Positions 1 to 10,467 are shown, counted from the first letter of the stretch. The stretch is DNA of 64,000 bases from Brevundimonas sp. (GCF_003248455.1 NZ_QFNM01000015.1:16200-80199), one strand, 5' to 3'. Notes: generated from the letters alone by a model not told the origin. Made by a program: numbers and translations.

Positions 1-633
1 CCATTCCCGCACGCTCTGCAGGCTCATGCCCAGGGCGCCGCCCGGATGGTGCAGGCCGAAATCCATGGCCGTGAACTGGCGCCGGTCCATCAGCACCATG
101 GCCAGGGCGTCGCCCAGCGCCAGGGTCATCAAGGTCGATGTGGTCGGCGCCAGGCCGTTGGGACAGGCCTCGGCGACGCGCGGCATGGTCAGGCAGACGG
201 CCGCGTTGCGGCCCAGGAAGCTGGCCGGCCGTTGGGTTATGGCGATCACTGGAATGTCGTTGCGCTGGCAATAGATCAGCGGATCGCGCAGTTCGCGGCT
301 CTCGCCCGAGTTGGAAATGGCCAGAAGCGTCACGTCGGGCCGCAGCATCCCCAGGTCGCCGTGGCTCATTTCCGCCGGGTGGACGAAGAAGGCGCTGGTG
401 CCGGTCGAGGCCAGGGTCGCGGCGATCTTGCCGCCGATATGGCCCGACTTGCCCATGCCCGTGACCACCACATAGCCCGGCCGGCTCATGATCACGTCGA
501 CCGCGCGGGCCAGGGATACGTCGATGGACCGCTCCAGCGCCTCCAGCGCTTCGACGTTCAGCCGGACCACCTCGCGGGCGCGATCGGTCATGGCGGCGAT
601 GTCCTGGGGGGCGGAATGGACGATCTCGGTCAT
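1..633 (-). CDS. kdsD: D-arabinose-5-phosphate isomerase (KdsD/KpsF/GutQ family), partial
   Basis: Interconverts ribulose 5-phosphate and arabinose 5-phosphate in the cytosol, the entry step to Kdo for lipopolysaccharide. The gene runs off the left edge, so only the first 211 codons are visible. They form the SIS sugar-isomerase domain: TGMGKSGHIGG at residues 58-68, HPAEMSHGDLG at 85-95, SNSGES at 107-112 and HHPGGALG near 195-202, all hallmarks of this family. The paired CBS domains expected at the C-terminus would lie outside the window. It is divergent from otsB. kdsB, a later step of the same pathway, lies at 53.5-54.2 kb. The family is clear; the choice among KdsD, KpsF and GutQ rests on its presumed housekeeping role. 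Confidence 0.93.
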   Translation of the reverse strand, partial: MTEIVHSAPQDIAAMTDRAREVVRLNVEALEALERSIDVSLARAVDVIMSRPGYVVVTGMGKSGHIGGKIAATLASTGTSAFFVHPAEMSHGDLGMLRPDVTLLAISNSGESRELRDPLIYCQRNDIPVIAITQRPASFLGRNAAVCLTMPRVAEACPNGLAPTTSTLMTLALGDALAMVLMDRRQFTAMDFGLHHPGGALGMSLQSVREW

Positions 634-806
634 TGTCTCAGCGGCCCGCAACCGGGCGCTCCTTGTTTACGCGGCGCGCGCTCCGCGAGAGTTGCGGACA
701 TCGGCGCGCGTCTCCCTTTCAGACGACTTTGTCGGTTTCGGGTCAACCTTTGCCGCCCTGGCGTGTTAGCGTTGCTGGGGAAGTTGATTAAAGAGTCTGA
801 CGATCC

Positions 807-1565
807 ATGCCGTCTCACGCCGGAGCCGCCGAACTGTTGCTTGCGCGCCCCCCTGTCGTCGCCGACGGGATCGCGCTGTTTCTCGACATGGACGGGGTGC
901 TGGCCCCGATGGCCCCGACGCCCGATGCGGTCGGGCCGGTCGCGCGGCGCACCGCGGCGCTGAAGGCGGTCGAGGCCCGACTCGACGGGCGCGTGGCCAT
1001 CGTCAGCGGCCGCACCATCGCGGAGATCGACCGGATTTCCGACAACGCCCTGGTGTCCGGCTCGGGCGTTCACGGCCTGGAGCGCCGGTTGAAGGACGGC
1101 TCGATCCAGCGACGCGTCGCCGACCCGGGCGTGGCGCGCGCGCTCGCCGCCTTCAGGGTCTTCGCCGCCGACCATCCGGGGGTGATCGTCGAGGACAAGG
1201 GCGTGTCGGTCGGCCTGCACTACCGCCTGGCCCCCGACGCCGCCGGCCCGGCGAAGGCGCTGGCGCGGGCACTGGTCGACCAGACGGGCCTGGCCTGCCA
1301 GCCTGGGCATATGGTGGTGGAGCTTAAGACCCCCGGCGCAGACAAGGGCGCCGCCGTAACCGCCTTCATGCACGAGGCGCCGTTCCAGGGCGCGGTCCCG
1401 GTCATGCTGGGCGACGACCTGACCGACGAATACGGATTCGAGGCCGCGGCGGCGCTGGGCGGCTACGGCGTTCTGGTCGGCCCCGAGCGGGATACGGCGG
1501 CGCGATACCGCCTGGACGACGTGGACGATGTCCTGACCTGGCTCGAAGCCGTAGCGGAGGCCTGA
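807..1565 (+). CDS. otsB: trehalose-6-phosphate phosphatase
   Basis: Removes phosphate from trehalose 6-phosphate in the cytosol, the last step of OtsAB trehalose synthesis. It is a HAD-superfamily protein of 252 residues, normal for the family. The nucleophile motif DMDGV lies at residues 27-31, SGRT near 71-74, and the metal-binding motif GDDLTDE near 198. It is the first gene of a three-gene operon: its stop is 4 bases before the GH15 gene, and otsA follows that. The 173-bp gap to the divergent kdsD start should hold its promoter. Trehalose usually serves osmotic and desiccation tolerance. Confidence 0.95.
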   Translation: MPSHAGAAELLLARPPVVADGIALFLDMDGVLAPMAPTPDAVGPVARRTAALKAVEARLDGRVAIVSGRTIAEIDRISDNALVSGSGVHGLERRLKDGSIQRRVADPGVARALAAFRVFAADHPGVIVEDKGVSVGLHYRLAPDAAGPAKALARALVDQTGLACQPGHMVVELKTPGADKGAAVTAFMHEAPFQGAVPVMLGDDLTDEYGFEAAAALGGYGVLVGPERDTAARYRLDDVDDVLTWLEAVAEA

Positions 1566-1569
1566 TCCG

Positions 1570-3354
1570 ATGACGCCCAACCTGGACCTCTTTCCCATCG
1601 GCAATTGCGCGGTCAGCGCCCTGATCGACCGCCGGGGCCGTTTCGTCTGGGCCTGCGCGCCCCGGGTCGACGGCGATCCGGTCTTCTCGGCCCTGATGGA
1701 CGGATCGGACCCCGACCACGGCTTCTGGGCGATCGAGATGGACGGGATGGCCGTGATCGAACAGGCCTATGTCCGCAACACCCCCGTCCTGCGCACCGTG
1801 ATGAGGGCCAAGGACGGGTCGTCGTGCGAGATCATCGACTTCGCCCCCCGCCATCCGAAACATTCGCGGACCTATCGGCCGCTGGCCTTCGCGCGCATCG
1901 TGCGGCCGTTGTCGGGCACGCCGCGCATCCGCGTCCGGCTGCGGCCCGCGACCGACTGGGGCGCGCGGCCCGCGCCCCACACCTCAGGCTCCAACCACAT
2001 CCGCTATCGGTGCGCCGAGGTGACGTTCCGCCTGACCACCGACTGTCCGGTGTCGCACGTTCTGGAGGAAAGGGTGTTCCGCCTGGAACGGCCGCACGCC
2101 TTCTTCCTGGGGCCGGACGAGGGTTACGATCAGGACGTGGGTCATGGCGTCCAGGCGGCGCTGGACCGCACCGTCGCCTATTGGCAGGATTGGGTGCGCA
2201 AACTCTATCTGCCGCTGGATTATCAGGAGGCGGTGATCCGGGCGGCGATCACCCTGAAACTGTGCGCCTACGAGGAGACGGGGGCCATCGTCGCCGCCAT
2301 GACGACCTCGGTGCCCGAGTTCAAGGAGAGCGGGCGCAACTGGGACTACCGCTACTGCTGGATCCGCGACGCCTATTATACGGTGCGGGCGCTGAATCGG
2401 CTGGGCGCTGTGGACATCCTGGAGAATTATCTCGTCTATCTCAGGAACCTGGTCGACGATTCCGCAGGCGGCCACGTCCAGCCGGTCTATGGCGTGGGAC
2501 TGGAGCCGGGCATCGGCGAAAGCATCGTCGAGACGGTCGAGGGGTATCGCGGCATGAAGCCGGTGCGGATCGGCAATCAGGCCCACGAGCATCTGCAACA
2601 CGACGTATACGGACAGATCGTCCTGCCACTGGTTCAGGCCTTCTACGACCAGCGGCTGCTGCGGCCCGGCACCATCGACGACTTCCATGCGCTGGAGAAG
2701 GTCGGCGAGCGGGCCTTCGCCATGCATGACCAGACCGACGCCGGCCTGTGGGAGTTCCGCACCATCGCGCGGGTCCACACCTATTCGTCGGTGATGTGCT
2801 GGGCCGCCTGCGACCGGCTGGCCAAGGCGGCGGAGCATCTGGGCCTGCCGCACCGGGCCGAAGTCTGGCGCGAGCGGGCGCGCCTCATCCGCGAACGGAT
2901 CGAGGCCGAGGCCTATCTGCCCGACGAAGGCCGGTTCGCCGCCAGCTTCGGCGGGCGCGAGCTGGACGCCTCTCTGCTGCAGATGACCGACCTGAGCTTC
3001 CTGGAGGCGCACGACCCCCGTCAGGTCGCCACCTTCGACGCCATCGAGCGCGATCTGAAGAAGGGGCCGTTTCTGTTCCGCTATGTCGAGCCGGACGACT
3101 TCGGCGAACCGGAGACCGCCTTCAACTTCTGCACCTTCTGGTTCATCGAGGCGCTGCATCAGAACGGCCGGATCGAAGAGGCCCGCGCCATCTTCGAGGA
3201 GATGCTGAACCGTCGCACCGTCGCCGGCCTGCTCAGCGAGGATATTTCGATCGAGGACGGCGAACTGTGGGGCAACTACCCCCAGACCTATTCCCTGGTC
3301 GGCATCATCAATTGCGCCGTGTTGTTGAGCCGATCCTGGACCGACGTGCGTTGA
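1570..3354 (+). CDS. glycoside hydrolase family 15 protein (glucoamylase/trehalase-like)
   Basis: This 594-residue protein has the bacterial GH15 layout: an N-terminal beta domain (starting DLFPIGNCAVSALIDRRG) and a catalytic (alpha/alpha)6 barrel. Barrel motifs are WDYRYCWIRDA from residue 258, QTDAGLWEF near 388-396 (probable general acid Glu) and ELWGNYPQTYSLVG near 566 (probable catalytic base region). Family members cleave alpha-glucosidic bonds; some bacterial ones are trehalases. Its place between otsB and otsA suggests it acts on trehalose or a related alpha-glucan. No signal peptide is visible, so it should be cytosolic. The substrate is inferred from context and not shown by the sequence. 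Confidence 0.9.
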   Translation: MTPNLDLFPIGNCAVSALIDRRGRFVWACAPRVDGDPVFSALMDGSDPDHGFWAIEMDGMAVIEQAYVRNTPVLRTVMRAKDGSSCEIIDFAPRHPKHSRTYRPLAFARIVRPLSGTPRIRVRLRPATDWGARPAPHTSGSNHIRYRCAEVTFRLTTDCPVSHVLEERVFRLERPHAFFLGPDEGYDQDVGHGVQAALDRTVAYWQDWVRKLYLPLDYQEAVIRAAITLKLCAYEETGAIVAAMTTSVPEFKESGRNWDYRYCWIRDAYYTVRALNRLGAVDILENYLVYLRNLVDDSAGGHVQPVYGVGLEPGIGESIVETVEGYRGMKPVRIGNQAHEHLQHDVYGQIVLPLVQAFYDQRLLRPGTIDDFHALEKVGERAFAMHDQTDAGLWEFRTIARVHTYSSVMCWAACDRLAKAAEHLGLPHRAEVWRERARLIRERIEAEAYLPDEGRFAASFGGRELDASLLQMTDLSFLEAHDPRQVATFDAIERDLKKGPFLFRYVEPDDFGEPETAFNFCTFWFIEALHQNGRIEEARAIFEEMLNRRTVAGLLSEDISIEDGELWGNYPQTYSLVGIINCAVLLSRSWTDVR

Positions 3355-3397
3355 TCTGTCTGGCCCCGGGCCCGGGGTCGCCGAACGAAGTGGAATC

Positions 3398-4804
3398 ATG
3401 AGCCGACTGATCGTCGTTTCCAACCGGGTGTCCGCCCCGACGGACCCTGCCGCCGGGTCCGCCGGCGGCCTGGCCATGGCCCTGTCCGCGGCGCTGCGAA
3501 AATACGACGGCCTGTGGTTCGGCTGGTCCGGCGAAACGGTCGAGCAATGGACCGGCGAGGTGAAGATCGAGGATCGCGCCGGCGTCACCGTGGGCCTGGT
3601 CGATCTGGAGGCCCAGGACGTCGATGAATACTACAACGGCTACGCCAACAAGACGCTGTGGCCGCTGTTCCATCACCGGATCGACCTGGCCCAGTACGAA
3701 CGGTCCTATGGCGAAGGCTACGAGCGGGTGAACCGCCGCTTCGCCGAGGTGCTGGTCCCGTTGATCCAGCCGGACGACATCATCTGGATCCATGATTATC
3801 ACATGATCCCGATGGCGCGGGATCTGCGCCGCCTGGGGGTCAAGAACCGGATCGGCTTCTTCCTGCACACGCCTTGGCCGGCGCGCCAGCTCCTGGTGAC
3901 GCTGCCCCACCACCGCCGCCTGGTGGAATCGATGTTCGCCTTCGACCTGATCGGCTTCCACACCCGCGAATGGAGCGATCTGTTCACCGACTATGTCGTG
4001 TCTGAGGCGCAGGGCGAACTGTTCGGCCACGGCGGGCTGGAGTGTTTCGGCCGCCGCGTCCAGACCGGGGTCTTTCCGATCGGCATCGACGTGGACGGCT
4101 TCCTGGCGGCGCGCAATTCGACCCTCGGGGCGCGGACCTATGACCGGATGGCGGCCTCTGCGGCGTTTCGGTCGATGATCGTGGGCGTGGACCGGCTGGA
4201 CTATTCCAAGGGGCTGGAGGAGCGGCTCCTGGGTTACGAGCAGTTTCTTCAGGACAACGCCTCGATGCGCGGCGAGGTCTTCCTGTTGCAGGTCACGCCG
4301 ATCTCGCGCGACGACGTGGACAGCTATCAGGACATCCGCGCGCGGCTGGACGCCCTGGCGGGGCGGATCAACGGCGCCTTCGCCGACATGGACTGGCAGC
4401 CGATTCGCTATCTGAACCGCACCTATCGCCGGGACCAGCTGGCGGGAATCTATCGCGCGGCGCGGGTCGGGTTGGTGACGCCGCTGCGCGACGGCATGAA
4501 CCTGGTGGCCAAGGAATATGTCGCCGCCCAGAACCCGGACGATCCCGGCGTGCTGATCCTGTCGCGCTTCGCCGGCGCGGCGGAGCAGATGGGCGAGGCC
4601 CTGCTGGTCAATCCCTACAGCCGCGAGGAGCTGTCCGACGCCATCCAGAAGGCCCTGACCATGCCCAAGGCCGAGCGGATACGGAAATGGGAGGCCCTGA
4701 TGCAGGTGGTGCGCGACACCGACGTCGGCATCTGGCGCGACGACTTCGTGCGGGCGCTGCAGGGCGTTCAGGTCGCGGCCGAACCCCTGGCGGGCGCCGC
4801 CTGA
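3398..4804 (+). CDS. otsA: alpha,alpha-trehalose-phosphate synthase (UDP-forming)
   Basis: GT20 glycosyltransferase that joins UDP-glucose and glucose 6-phosphate to give trehalose 6-phosphate, the substrate of OtsB. The 468 residues match the usual length. Visible family signatures are SNRVSAP near the N-terminus, [10 protein letters not shown] near residue 129, [10 protein letters not shown] near 264 (donor-binding Arg and Lys) and [13 protein letters not shown] near 362 (nucleotide-sugar binding). It is the last gene of the otsB-GH15-otsA operon, 43 bp after the GH15 stop. It converges with the phytase-like lipoprotein gene, with 3 bp between the two stops. Confidence 0.97.
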   Translation: MSRLIVVSNRVSAPTDPAAGSAGGLAMALSAALRKYDGLWFGWSGETVEQWTGEVKIEDRAGVTVGLVDLEAQDVDEYYNGYANKTLWPLFHHRIDLAQYERSYGEGYERVNRRFAEVLVPLIQPDDIIWIHDYHMIPMARDLRRLGVKNRIGFFLHTPWPARQLLVTLPHHRRLVESMFAFDLIGFHTREWSDLFTDYVVSEAQGELFGHGGLECFGRRVQTGVFPIGIDVDGFLAARNSTLGARTYDRMAASAAFRSMIVGVDRLDYSKGLEERLLGYEQFLQDNASMRGEVFLLQVTPISRDDVDSYQDIRARLDALAGRINGAFADMDWQPIRYLNRTYRRDQLAGIYRAARVGLVTPLRDGMNLVAKEYVAAQNPDDPGVLILSRFAGAAEQMGEALLVNPYSREELSDAIQKALTMPKAERIRKWEALMQVVRDTDVGIWRDDFVRALQGVQVAAEPLAGAA

Positions 4805-4807
4805 TCG

Positions 4808-5782
4808 TCAGCCAAGGTCGAACGCCAGCAGCAGGGTGCGCTGGGCCGGGCTGAAGTTGTCGTCCGACAGGATGTAGAGCCGCGTCTTGCCGTTCCTGGT
4901 CTCGGCGGCGATCCCTTCGAAATTATCGGTGACGCCGGGCAGCTTCAGTTCGATCAGCACCGGCCCCAGGGTTCCGTCGGGGGCCAGGCGACGCACATGG
5001 GCGCGGGCGTCGATGGGCGCGCGATAGCGGCGCTGGACGACGAACCATCCCCGCCCCGACGGATCGCGGTCGATACCGGTGATGCGGTATTCGCTGTCGG
5101 GGATCGGGGCGCCGGGCGGCGGCGTCACGACGACGCAGCGGGCGGGCGAACAGTCCCACAGGCCGCCGGCCTCGCCCGAGACCCGCCAGCCGTTCGGCGC
5201 CGCCGCCAGCCCTTCCATCCCGTCGTTCTCGGCGAAGGCGAAGTCGGGCGACCGCACCGGCGTCGGCCGGTCGCTCAGCCCGGTCAGCGGACCATAGTTC
5301 CAGATTCGGTGACGCCGCTCGAAACTGACCAGCAGATCGCCGGATTCGGTCAGGACCAGACCCTCGGCGTCGCCGTCCGACTTGTCCGAAATCGGCTGGC
5401 CGTCCTGGAGCGTCAGCCGCCGCGTGCGCAGACGGTCCAGCCCGATCAGACGCCCCTGCCCATCCAGCCGGATGTCGGCTTGCGCCAGGTCGCCCACGTC
5501 CGACACCGAGATCAGGCCGCCGTCGCCGGTCAGCTTCAGGTCCGACAGGCTGTGCAGAGGCGAGGTCGGCGCCGCGAGGATGTTCAGCCCGCCCGCGAAA
5601 TGCACGCCGGACGCCAGCTTGGCCCCGCCGGGCAGACCCAGGCCGACGCTTCTCAGTTCCGCCGCGGCCGGGGTCCAGCCGTCCGCCGCCAGCGGATAGG
5701 GACGCGGCGCGCCCAGGGACGCGGCGCAGGCCGTCAGCGACAGGGCGGCCCACAGGACCGCCAGACGACGAAAACGGCTCAT
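4808..5782 (-). CDS. esterase-like activity of phytase family lipoprotein
   Basis: This 324-residue protein has a lipoprotein signal peptide with lipobox LTAC and a Cys at residue 19, so it should be membrane-anchored outside the cytoplasm. The mature part reads as a beta-propeller of the 'esterase-like activity of phytase' family, with repeated blades such as [31 protein letters not shown] and [27 protein letters not shown]. These acidic segments resemble calcium- and substrate-binding loops of bacterial phytase-like propellers. The substrate is unknown. Its ATG overlaps the cobT stop by 4 bases, so the two are translationally coupled, although a functional link to cobalamin is not evident. 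Confidence 0.8.
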   Translation of the reverse strand: MSRFRRLAVLWAALSLTACAASLGAPRPYPLAADGWTPAAAELRSVGLGLPGGAKLASGVHFAGGLNILAAPTSPLHSLSDLKLTGDGGLISVSDVGDLAQADIRLDGQGRLIGLDRLRTRRLTLQDGQPISDKSDGDAEGLVLTESGDLLVSFERRHRIWNYGPLTGLSDRPTPVRSPDFAFAENDGMEGLAAAPNGWRVSGEAGGLWDCSPARCVVVTPPPGAPIPDSEYRITGIDRDPSGRGWFVVQRRYRAPIDARAHVRRLAPDGTLGPVLIELKLPGVTDNFEGIAAETRNGKTRLYILSDDNFSPAQRTLLLAFDLG

Positions 5783-7659
5783 GCTGCCGCCTTGCGGCGC
5801 GACCGGCGCGCGGGCGCCGCCCCTTCGTTCTCGAACAATTCGGCCAGTTTCTCGGTCATGGCCCCGGCCAGCTGTTCGACGTCGACGATGGTCAGGGCGC
5901 GGCGATACCAGCGGGTCACGTCATGGCCGATGCCGATGGCCAGCAGTTCGACCGGCGATCGGTTCTCGATCTCGGCTATGACCTGGCGCAGGTGCTTGTC
6001 CAGATAAAGCGCGGCGTTGGCCGACTGGGTCGAATCGTCGACCGGCGATCCGTCGGAGATGACCATCAGGATGCGGCGCTGCTCGGAGCGGGCCAAGAGG
6101 CGGCCATGCGCCCATTGCAGGGCCTCGCCGTCGATGTTCTCCTTCAGCAGGCCCTCGCGCATCATCAGGCCCAGGCTCTTCTTGGCGCGGCGCCACGGCG
6201 CGTCGGCGGCCTTGTAGATGATGTGGCGCAGGTCGTTCAGCCGCCCCGGATTGGGGGGCTTGCCGGCGCTGATCCAGGCTTCCCGACTTTGTCCGCCCTT
6301 CCAGGCGCGAGTGGTGAATCCCAGAATCTCGACCTTGACGCCGCATCGCTCCAGCGTGCGCGCCAGGATGTCGGCGCAGACCGCCGCCACCATGATCGGC
6401 CGTCCCCGCATCGAACCGGAATTGTCAAGCAGCAGGGTGACGACGGTGTCGCGGAACGGGCTTTCGCTCTCGGCCTTGAAGGACAGGGGGGCGGTCGGGT
6501 CGGTGACGATCCGCGTCAGGCGGGCGGTGTCCAGCATCCCCTCTTCCAGGTCGAAGATCCAGGCGCGGTTCTGCTGGGCCAGGAGGCGGCGTTGCAGCTT
6601 GTTGGCCAGCCGCGACACGACGCTGGACAGGATGGCCAGCTGGCCGTCCAGCAGGGCGCGCAACCGATCCAACTCGACCGGGTCGCACAGGTCGGCGGCG
6701 TCCACCACCTCGTCGAAGGCGGTGGTGAAGACGCGGTAGACGTCGACGGCGTGGCCGTCGTCGGCGGCCTGCTGCCGGTTGGGCTGCTGGCCCTCCTGCA
6801 GTTCGGGGCCTTCGTCCGAGCCTTCGCCGTCGGGGTCGGCGGGGGCGCCGTCGGGGCGGCTTTCTCGCTCATCATCCGAAGACTGATCGTCGGCGTCGCC
6901 CTCCATCGACTGGGAGCCTTCGCCGCCGTCCTCTTCCTCCTCCTGGTCCTGATCGTCGTCGGCGGCGGGATCCTGGGGATCGGGCTCCTCGTCGCCGGGG
7001 TCTTCGGCCGCGTCCTCGCCGCGTCCGTCGCCTGGGTCCAGGTCCAGCGCGCGCAGCACCTCGTGCATCTTGCGGGCGAAGGCCTCCTGGTCGTCCGCGA
7101 TCCCGGTCAGGGCGTCCAGACGGCCGCCGGCCTTGGCCTCGATCCCGGCGCGCACCAGGTCCAGCATGGCCTTGGCCCCGTCGGGCGCCGGACGCCCGGT
7201 CAGCCGCTCGCGCACCAGAAGGGCCAAGGCCTCGGACATGGGCACCCGCTCGGCCTCGTTGATCCTCAGGGCGCCGGTCTTTTCCAGCCGGGTCGCCAGG
7301 GCGGCGCCCAGATTGTCGCGCACCCCGGCCAGATGCTCCGACCCGACGGCCTCGATGCGGGCCTGTTCAACCGCATCGAACACCTCGGCCGCCTTGGCGT
7401 CGGCGGGCCGCATCCGGCCGTCGACCGCCGTGTCGTGGTTGGCCAGCCGCAGGGCCAGCCTGTCGGCCTGGCCGCGCAGGGACGCGCTTTCGGGGCCGGA
7501 CGGGTCGCGCGGCGGATGGGGCAGGGTCAGGACGCCGTTCGCCAGGCGCGGCCCGTCCGAACCGAAGGCCACCTCCAGCTCGGGCTGTTCGGCCAGGGCC
7601 CGCGCGGTCTGGCCCAGCGCGCGCTTGAAGGTTTCGGCGGGGGTGTCCGGGGCGGCCAT
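5779..7659 (-). CDS. cobT: aerobic cobaltochelatase subunit CobT
   Basis: CobT works with CobS and CobN to insert cobalt into hydrogenobyrinic acid a,c-diamide in aerobic cobalamin synthesis. The 626-residue protein has the usual CobT layout: a helical N-terminal domain, a very acidic Asp/Glu-rich linker at about residues 200-290, and a C-terminal von Willebrand A domain. The MIDAS sequence [11 protein letters not shown] is near residues 406-416. Neither cobS nor cobN is in the window; cobS is often a neighbour in relatives. The downstream phytase-like gene overlaps by 4 bp. Confidence 0.95.
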   Translation of the reverse strand: MAAPDTPAETFKRALGQTARALAEQPELEVAFGSDGPRLANGVLTLPHPPRDPSGPESASLRGQADRLALRLANHDTAVDGRMRPADAKAAEVFDAVEQARIEAVGSEHLAGVRDNLGAALATRLEKTGALRINEAERVPMSEALALLVRERLTGRPAPDGAKAMLDLVRAGIEAKAGGRLDALTGIADDQEAFARKMHEVLRALDLDPGDGRGEDAAEDPGDEEPDPQDPAADDDQDQEEEEDGGEGSQSMEGDADDQSSDDERESRPDGAPADPDGEGSDEGPELQEGQQPNRQQAADDGHAVDVYRVFTTAFDEVVDAADLCDPVELDRLRALLDGQLAILSSVVSRLANKLQRRLLAQQNRAWIFDLEEGMLDTARLTRIVTDPTAPLSFKAESESPFRDTVVTLLLDNSGSMRGRPIMVAAVCADILARTLERCGVKVEILGFTTRAWKGGQSREAWISAGKPPNPGRLNDLRHIIYKAADAPWRRAKKSLGLMMREGLLKENIDGEALQWAHGRLLARSEQRRILMVISDGSPVDDSTQSANAALYLDKHLRQVIAEIENRSPVELLAIGIGHDVTRWYRRALTIVDVEQLAGAMTEKLAELFENEGAAPARRSRRKAAA

Positions 7660-7700
7660 GCCCTTCAGTTAGTCGGTTCGCGCCGGCGATAAAAGCGCCG

Positions 7701-8930
7701 TCAGCCCGGTTTTCGCAGCGGCAGCCGCCGCCCGTGGGTCAGGCTGCGCCACAGCCATTCGGTCGGCCCCATCTGGAAGCGCGACAGCCACAGCGGCGAC
7801 CAGGTCAACTGCAGGGCCCAGACGCCGATAACCACGGCCCACAGCATCGGCCGATCCACCTGTCCCATCAGCCCCAGTCCCCGTCCCCCATAGAACAGGC
7901 TGGTCATGATGATCGACTGGGCCAGATAGTTGGTCAGGGCCATCCGCCCCGTCGCCGCCAGCGGCCTCAGCGCCCCCGCCCGTCCCGCCTTCCAGATCAG
8001 GATCAGGACCGAGGCGTAGGCCAGGCCGATTAGCGGGTTCAGCAGCCCCTCGACCCCCGCCGTCCACATCATCTCCATACGCGCCACATCGTCCGTCCAG
8101 GTCAGGCCGCAGACCACGACCAGGGCCGCCGCCCCCGCCGCTGCGACCCGGCGGTACAGGCGCGCGGGCAGGGCGCCGCTCAAAAATCCGGTCTTGAACA
8201 GCCCTAGGCCGATCATCATCAGCCCCACGGTCGGAAAGACGAAGATTGTCAGACTGGACAGCTGCAACTGCGTCCAGGCCTTGAAGTTCTGGCGATAGGC
8301 GCCGGCCAGGGATCCGGCCGCATCGGCGATGTCGGCCTTCACCTGGGCGATCTGGGCGGCGGCGGGGGTCATCTGAGCGGCGATCCGCGCCTGCACATCG
8401 GCCGGCGCGAACTGCAGGCTGAGCGGCCCGGCGATCTGCACCAGGGAAAAGAGGCCGAACAACACCAGCCCGACCCGAAACAGAACGACCGGCCGCCACG
8501 ACCGCGCCAGCATCACGAACAGCCCCGACCAGGCGTAGAGCAACAGCACGTCCCCCCACCAGATCGCCAGCCCGTGGATCAGGGCGATCGCGACCAGCCA
8601 GGACAGCCGTCGCCGCAACAGGCGCCCGCGCCGGACGTCTCCGCGCTCCCCGCCGACCAGAAACAGCGAGGCGCCGAACAACATCGAGAACAGCGAGATG
8701 AATTTCTGGTGGAACAGGGCGTCCACGATCCACTGCGCCGCCGCCGAGACGCCTGTCTCTGGAAAGGGCCACAGTCCCGGATTTCCATAGGCCGACAGGG
8801 TGACGGCGAAGCCGTCCGCATTGACCGCCAATATGCCCAGCACCGCCAGTCCGCGCACCAGGTCCAGGGTGGCGATGCGTTCCGCGGCGGGCTCGGCCTG
8901 CGCGTCCGGCCGGGTTTGCGAGTGCGGCAT
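7701..8930 (-). CDS. DUF418 domain-containing membrane protein
   Basis: Polytopic inner-membrane protein of 409 residues if the ATG at 8928-8930 is used; the same frame stays open to another start at 8978. The N-terminal signature TLDLVRGLAVLGILAVN and the C-terminal DUF418 region (PLAATGRMALTNYLAQSI) place it in the YeiB/DUF418 family, predicted to be related to acyltransferase-like or transporter membrane proteins of unknown substrate. The downstream start is preferred because it puts the conserved LDLVRG motif near the usual distance from the N-terminus. It is 41 bp upstream of cobT on the same strand. Confidence 0.85.
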   Translation of the reverse strand: MPHSQTRPDAQAEPAAERIATLDLVRGLAVLGILAVNADGFAVTLSAYGNPGLWPFPETGVSAAAQWIVDALFHQKFISLFSMLFGASLFLVGGERGDVRRGRLLRRRLSWLVAIALIHGLAIWWGDVLLLYAWSGLFVMLARSWRPVVLFRVGLVLFGLFSLVQIAGPLSLQFAPADVQARIAAQMTPAAAQIAQVKADIADAAGSLAGAYRQNFKAWTQLQLSSLTIFVFPTVGLMMIGLGLFKTGFLSGALPARLYRRVAAAGAAALVVVCGLTWTDDVARMEMMWTAGVEGLLNPLIGLAYASVLILIWKAGRAGALRPLAATGRMALTNYLAQSIIMTSLFYGGRGLGLMGQVDRPMLWAVVIGVWALQLTWSPLWLSRFQMGPTEWLWRSLTHGRRLPLRKPG

Positions 8931-9031
8931 TCTGCGGACCCCCCGATCCTCGATCGGCTCCAGCTTTCCGCGCGCCACGCCTTCCCGTCAATCCCCGCGT
9001 CGATTCCCGGCGCGACGCCGGGCGTCGGCGA

Positions 9032-9589
9032 TCAACCCTTGGGCATCAAGCCCAGGCGATCCTTGACCGCAGGCCGGGTGTCGAAGGCGATGAAGGCCGC
9101 GCACAGGCCGGCCCACAGGGCGTAGCTGACGCCCACGACCATGGCGATGGGCAGGCCGCCGACGCCGAAGATCAGCAGGGTCGTCTCCGTGGCCCCCAGG
9201 GCCTGCATGACGTCGCCGGCCTCGAACCAGCCCATCACGCTCATGGCCACGGCCATGACGATCTGCACCGCGGCCGCCGCTAGGCCGCCGTACAGCATGA
9301 AGCGCCACACCACGCCCAGCCGCGTGCCCGGCCGTCCGTCGCGCCGGCGCTCGGCCAGGATGCGATAGAGGGCCAGGGGAACCGCGATCAGCCCGATCAG
9401 CAGCACCACCAGCCGCCAGTCCATGTCACGTCCCGGCAGGACCGCATGCGGCGGCCAGACCAGAAGCGTCGCCCACAGGGGCGGCCAGGCCGCCCCCGCC
9501 AGACAGGCCAGGATGGGATACAGCGGCGCCGGGCGCGCCGCGATGACCGCCTGTCCCGGCAGGTCGGAATAGGTCTCGAACCGGCTCAT
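9032..9589 (-). CDS. hypothetical multi-pass membrane protein
   Basis: No family was recognised. The 185-residue product has about four hydrophobic segments (PILACLAGAAWPPLWATLLV, LVVLLIGLIAVPLALYRI, GGLAAAAVQIVMAVAMSVMG and LLIFGVGGLPIAMVVGVSYA) and so should be an inner-membrane protein. Its ATG overlaps the stop of the upstream 3-hydroxyacyl-CoA dehydrogenase gene in an ATGA junction. That overlap strongly supports this start over the longer open frame that continues antisense-style through the dehydrogenase gene. The coupling suggests co-expression, but no function can be assigned. Confidence 0.75.
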   Translation of the reverse strand: MSRFETYSDLPGQAVIAARPAPLYPILACLAGAAWPPLWATLLVWPPHAVLPGRDMDWRLVVLLIGLIAVPLALYRILAERRRDGRPGTRLGVVWRFMLYGGLAAAAVQIVMAVAMSVMGWFEAGDVMQALGATETTLLIFGVGGLPIAMVVGVSYALWAGLCAAFIAFDTRPAVKDRLGLMPKG

Positions 9590-10467
9590 CGCGTCGGCGC
9601 CGGCGTCGAACCGGAATAGTCGTAGAAGCCGCGCCCGCTCTTGCGTCCCAGCCAGCCCGCCTCGACATATTTCACCAGCAGCGGGCAGGGCCGGTATTTG
9701 CTGTCGGCCAGGCCGTCGTAGAGCACGTTCATGATGGCCAGGACGACGTCCAGCCCCATGAAGTCCGCCAGTTCCAGCGGCCCCATCGGATGGTTGGCCC
9801 CCAGCTTCAGCGCCTTGTCGATGGAGGCGACGTTGCCGACGCCCTCGTACAGGGCGAAGATCGCCTCGTTCATCATCGGCACCAGGATGCGGTTGACGAT
9901 GAAGGCGGGGAAATCCTCGGCGTCCGTGGTCGTCTTGCCCAGGCTCTCGGCGAAGGCGACGGCGGCGGAGTGGGTCTCGGCCGAGGTGGCGATGCCGCGC
10001 ACGATCTCGACCAGTTTCATGGTCGGGGCCGGCTTCATGAAATGCAGGCCCACGAACCGATCGGGCCGGTCGGTCGCGGACGCCAGACGGGTGATCGCGA
10101 TGGAGGAGGTGTTGGACGCGATTAGCGTCTGGGGCCTCAGGTGGGGCACGACCTCGGCGTAGATGGCCTTCTTGACCGTCTCGTCCTCGACGGCCGCCTC
10201 GATGACCAGATCGGCGCCCGCGACCGCCTCGGCGATCCCGCCGGTCAGGACGATGCGGGCCAGGGCGTCGTCGGCGGCCGCCCGATCCACCAGGCCCCGC
10301 CCCGCCTGCCGGGCCAGGCTGGCGGCGATCTCCCCCTGGGCCAGCGGCAGACGTCCGGCGGCGACATCGTACAGCCGCACCGAATAGCCCCCCAGCGCGA
10401 CGGCCTGGGCGATGCCTGCGCCCATCTGTCCGGCGCCCAGAATGGCGACTGTGGAGATCGTGCTCAT
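9586..10467 (-). CDS. hbd: 3-hydroxybutyryl-CoA dehydrogenase
   Basis: Cytosolic NAD(P)-dependent enzyme that interconverts acetoacetyl-CoA-type and 3-hydroxyacyl-CoA substrates. The 293-residue protein is the normal size for the stand-alone family. The Rossmann motif GAGQMGAGIA sits at residues 10-19, the catalytic-His region GLHFMKPAP near 135, and the C-terminal helical domain signature NRILVPMMNEAIF near 190. It is the first gene of a two-gene unit with the overlapping membrane-protein gene. Its role in short-chain fatty acid or polyhydroxybutyrate metabolism cannot be settled from this window. Confidence 0.92.
   Translation of the reverse strand: MSTISTVAILGAGQMGAGIAQAVALGGYSVRLYDVAAGRLPLAQGEIAASLARQAGRGLVDRAAADDALARIVLTGGIAEAVAGADLVIEAAVEDETVKKAIYAEVVPHLRPQTLIASNTSSIAITRLASATDRPDRFVGLHFMKPAPTMKLVEIVRGIATSAETHSAAVAFAESLGKTTTDAEDFPAFIVNRILVPMMNEAIFALYEGVGNVASIDKALKLGANHPMGPLELADFMGLDVVLAIMNVLYDGLADSKYRPCPLLVKYVEAGWLGRKSGRGFYDYSGSTPAPTR

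Noticed and set aside
5923..7692. 589-codon open frame on the plus strand opposite cobT
   Set aside because: High GC and strong third-position bias keep antisense frames open. The product is low-complexity, rich in Gly/Val/Gln/Asp, with no domain, while cobT on the other strand has clear motifs.
7660..7700. Possible cobalamin riboswitch before cobT
   Set aside because: The gap to the upstream gene is only 41 bp, too short, and no B12-box-like sequence is present.
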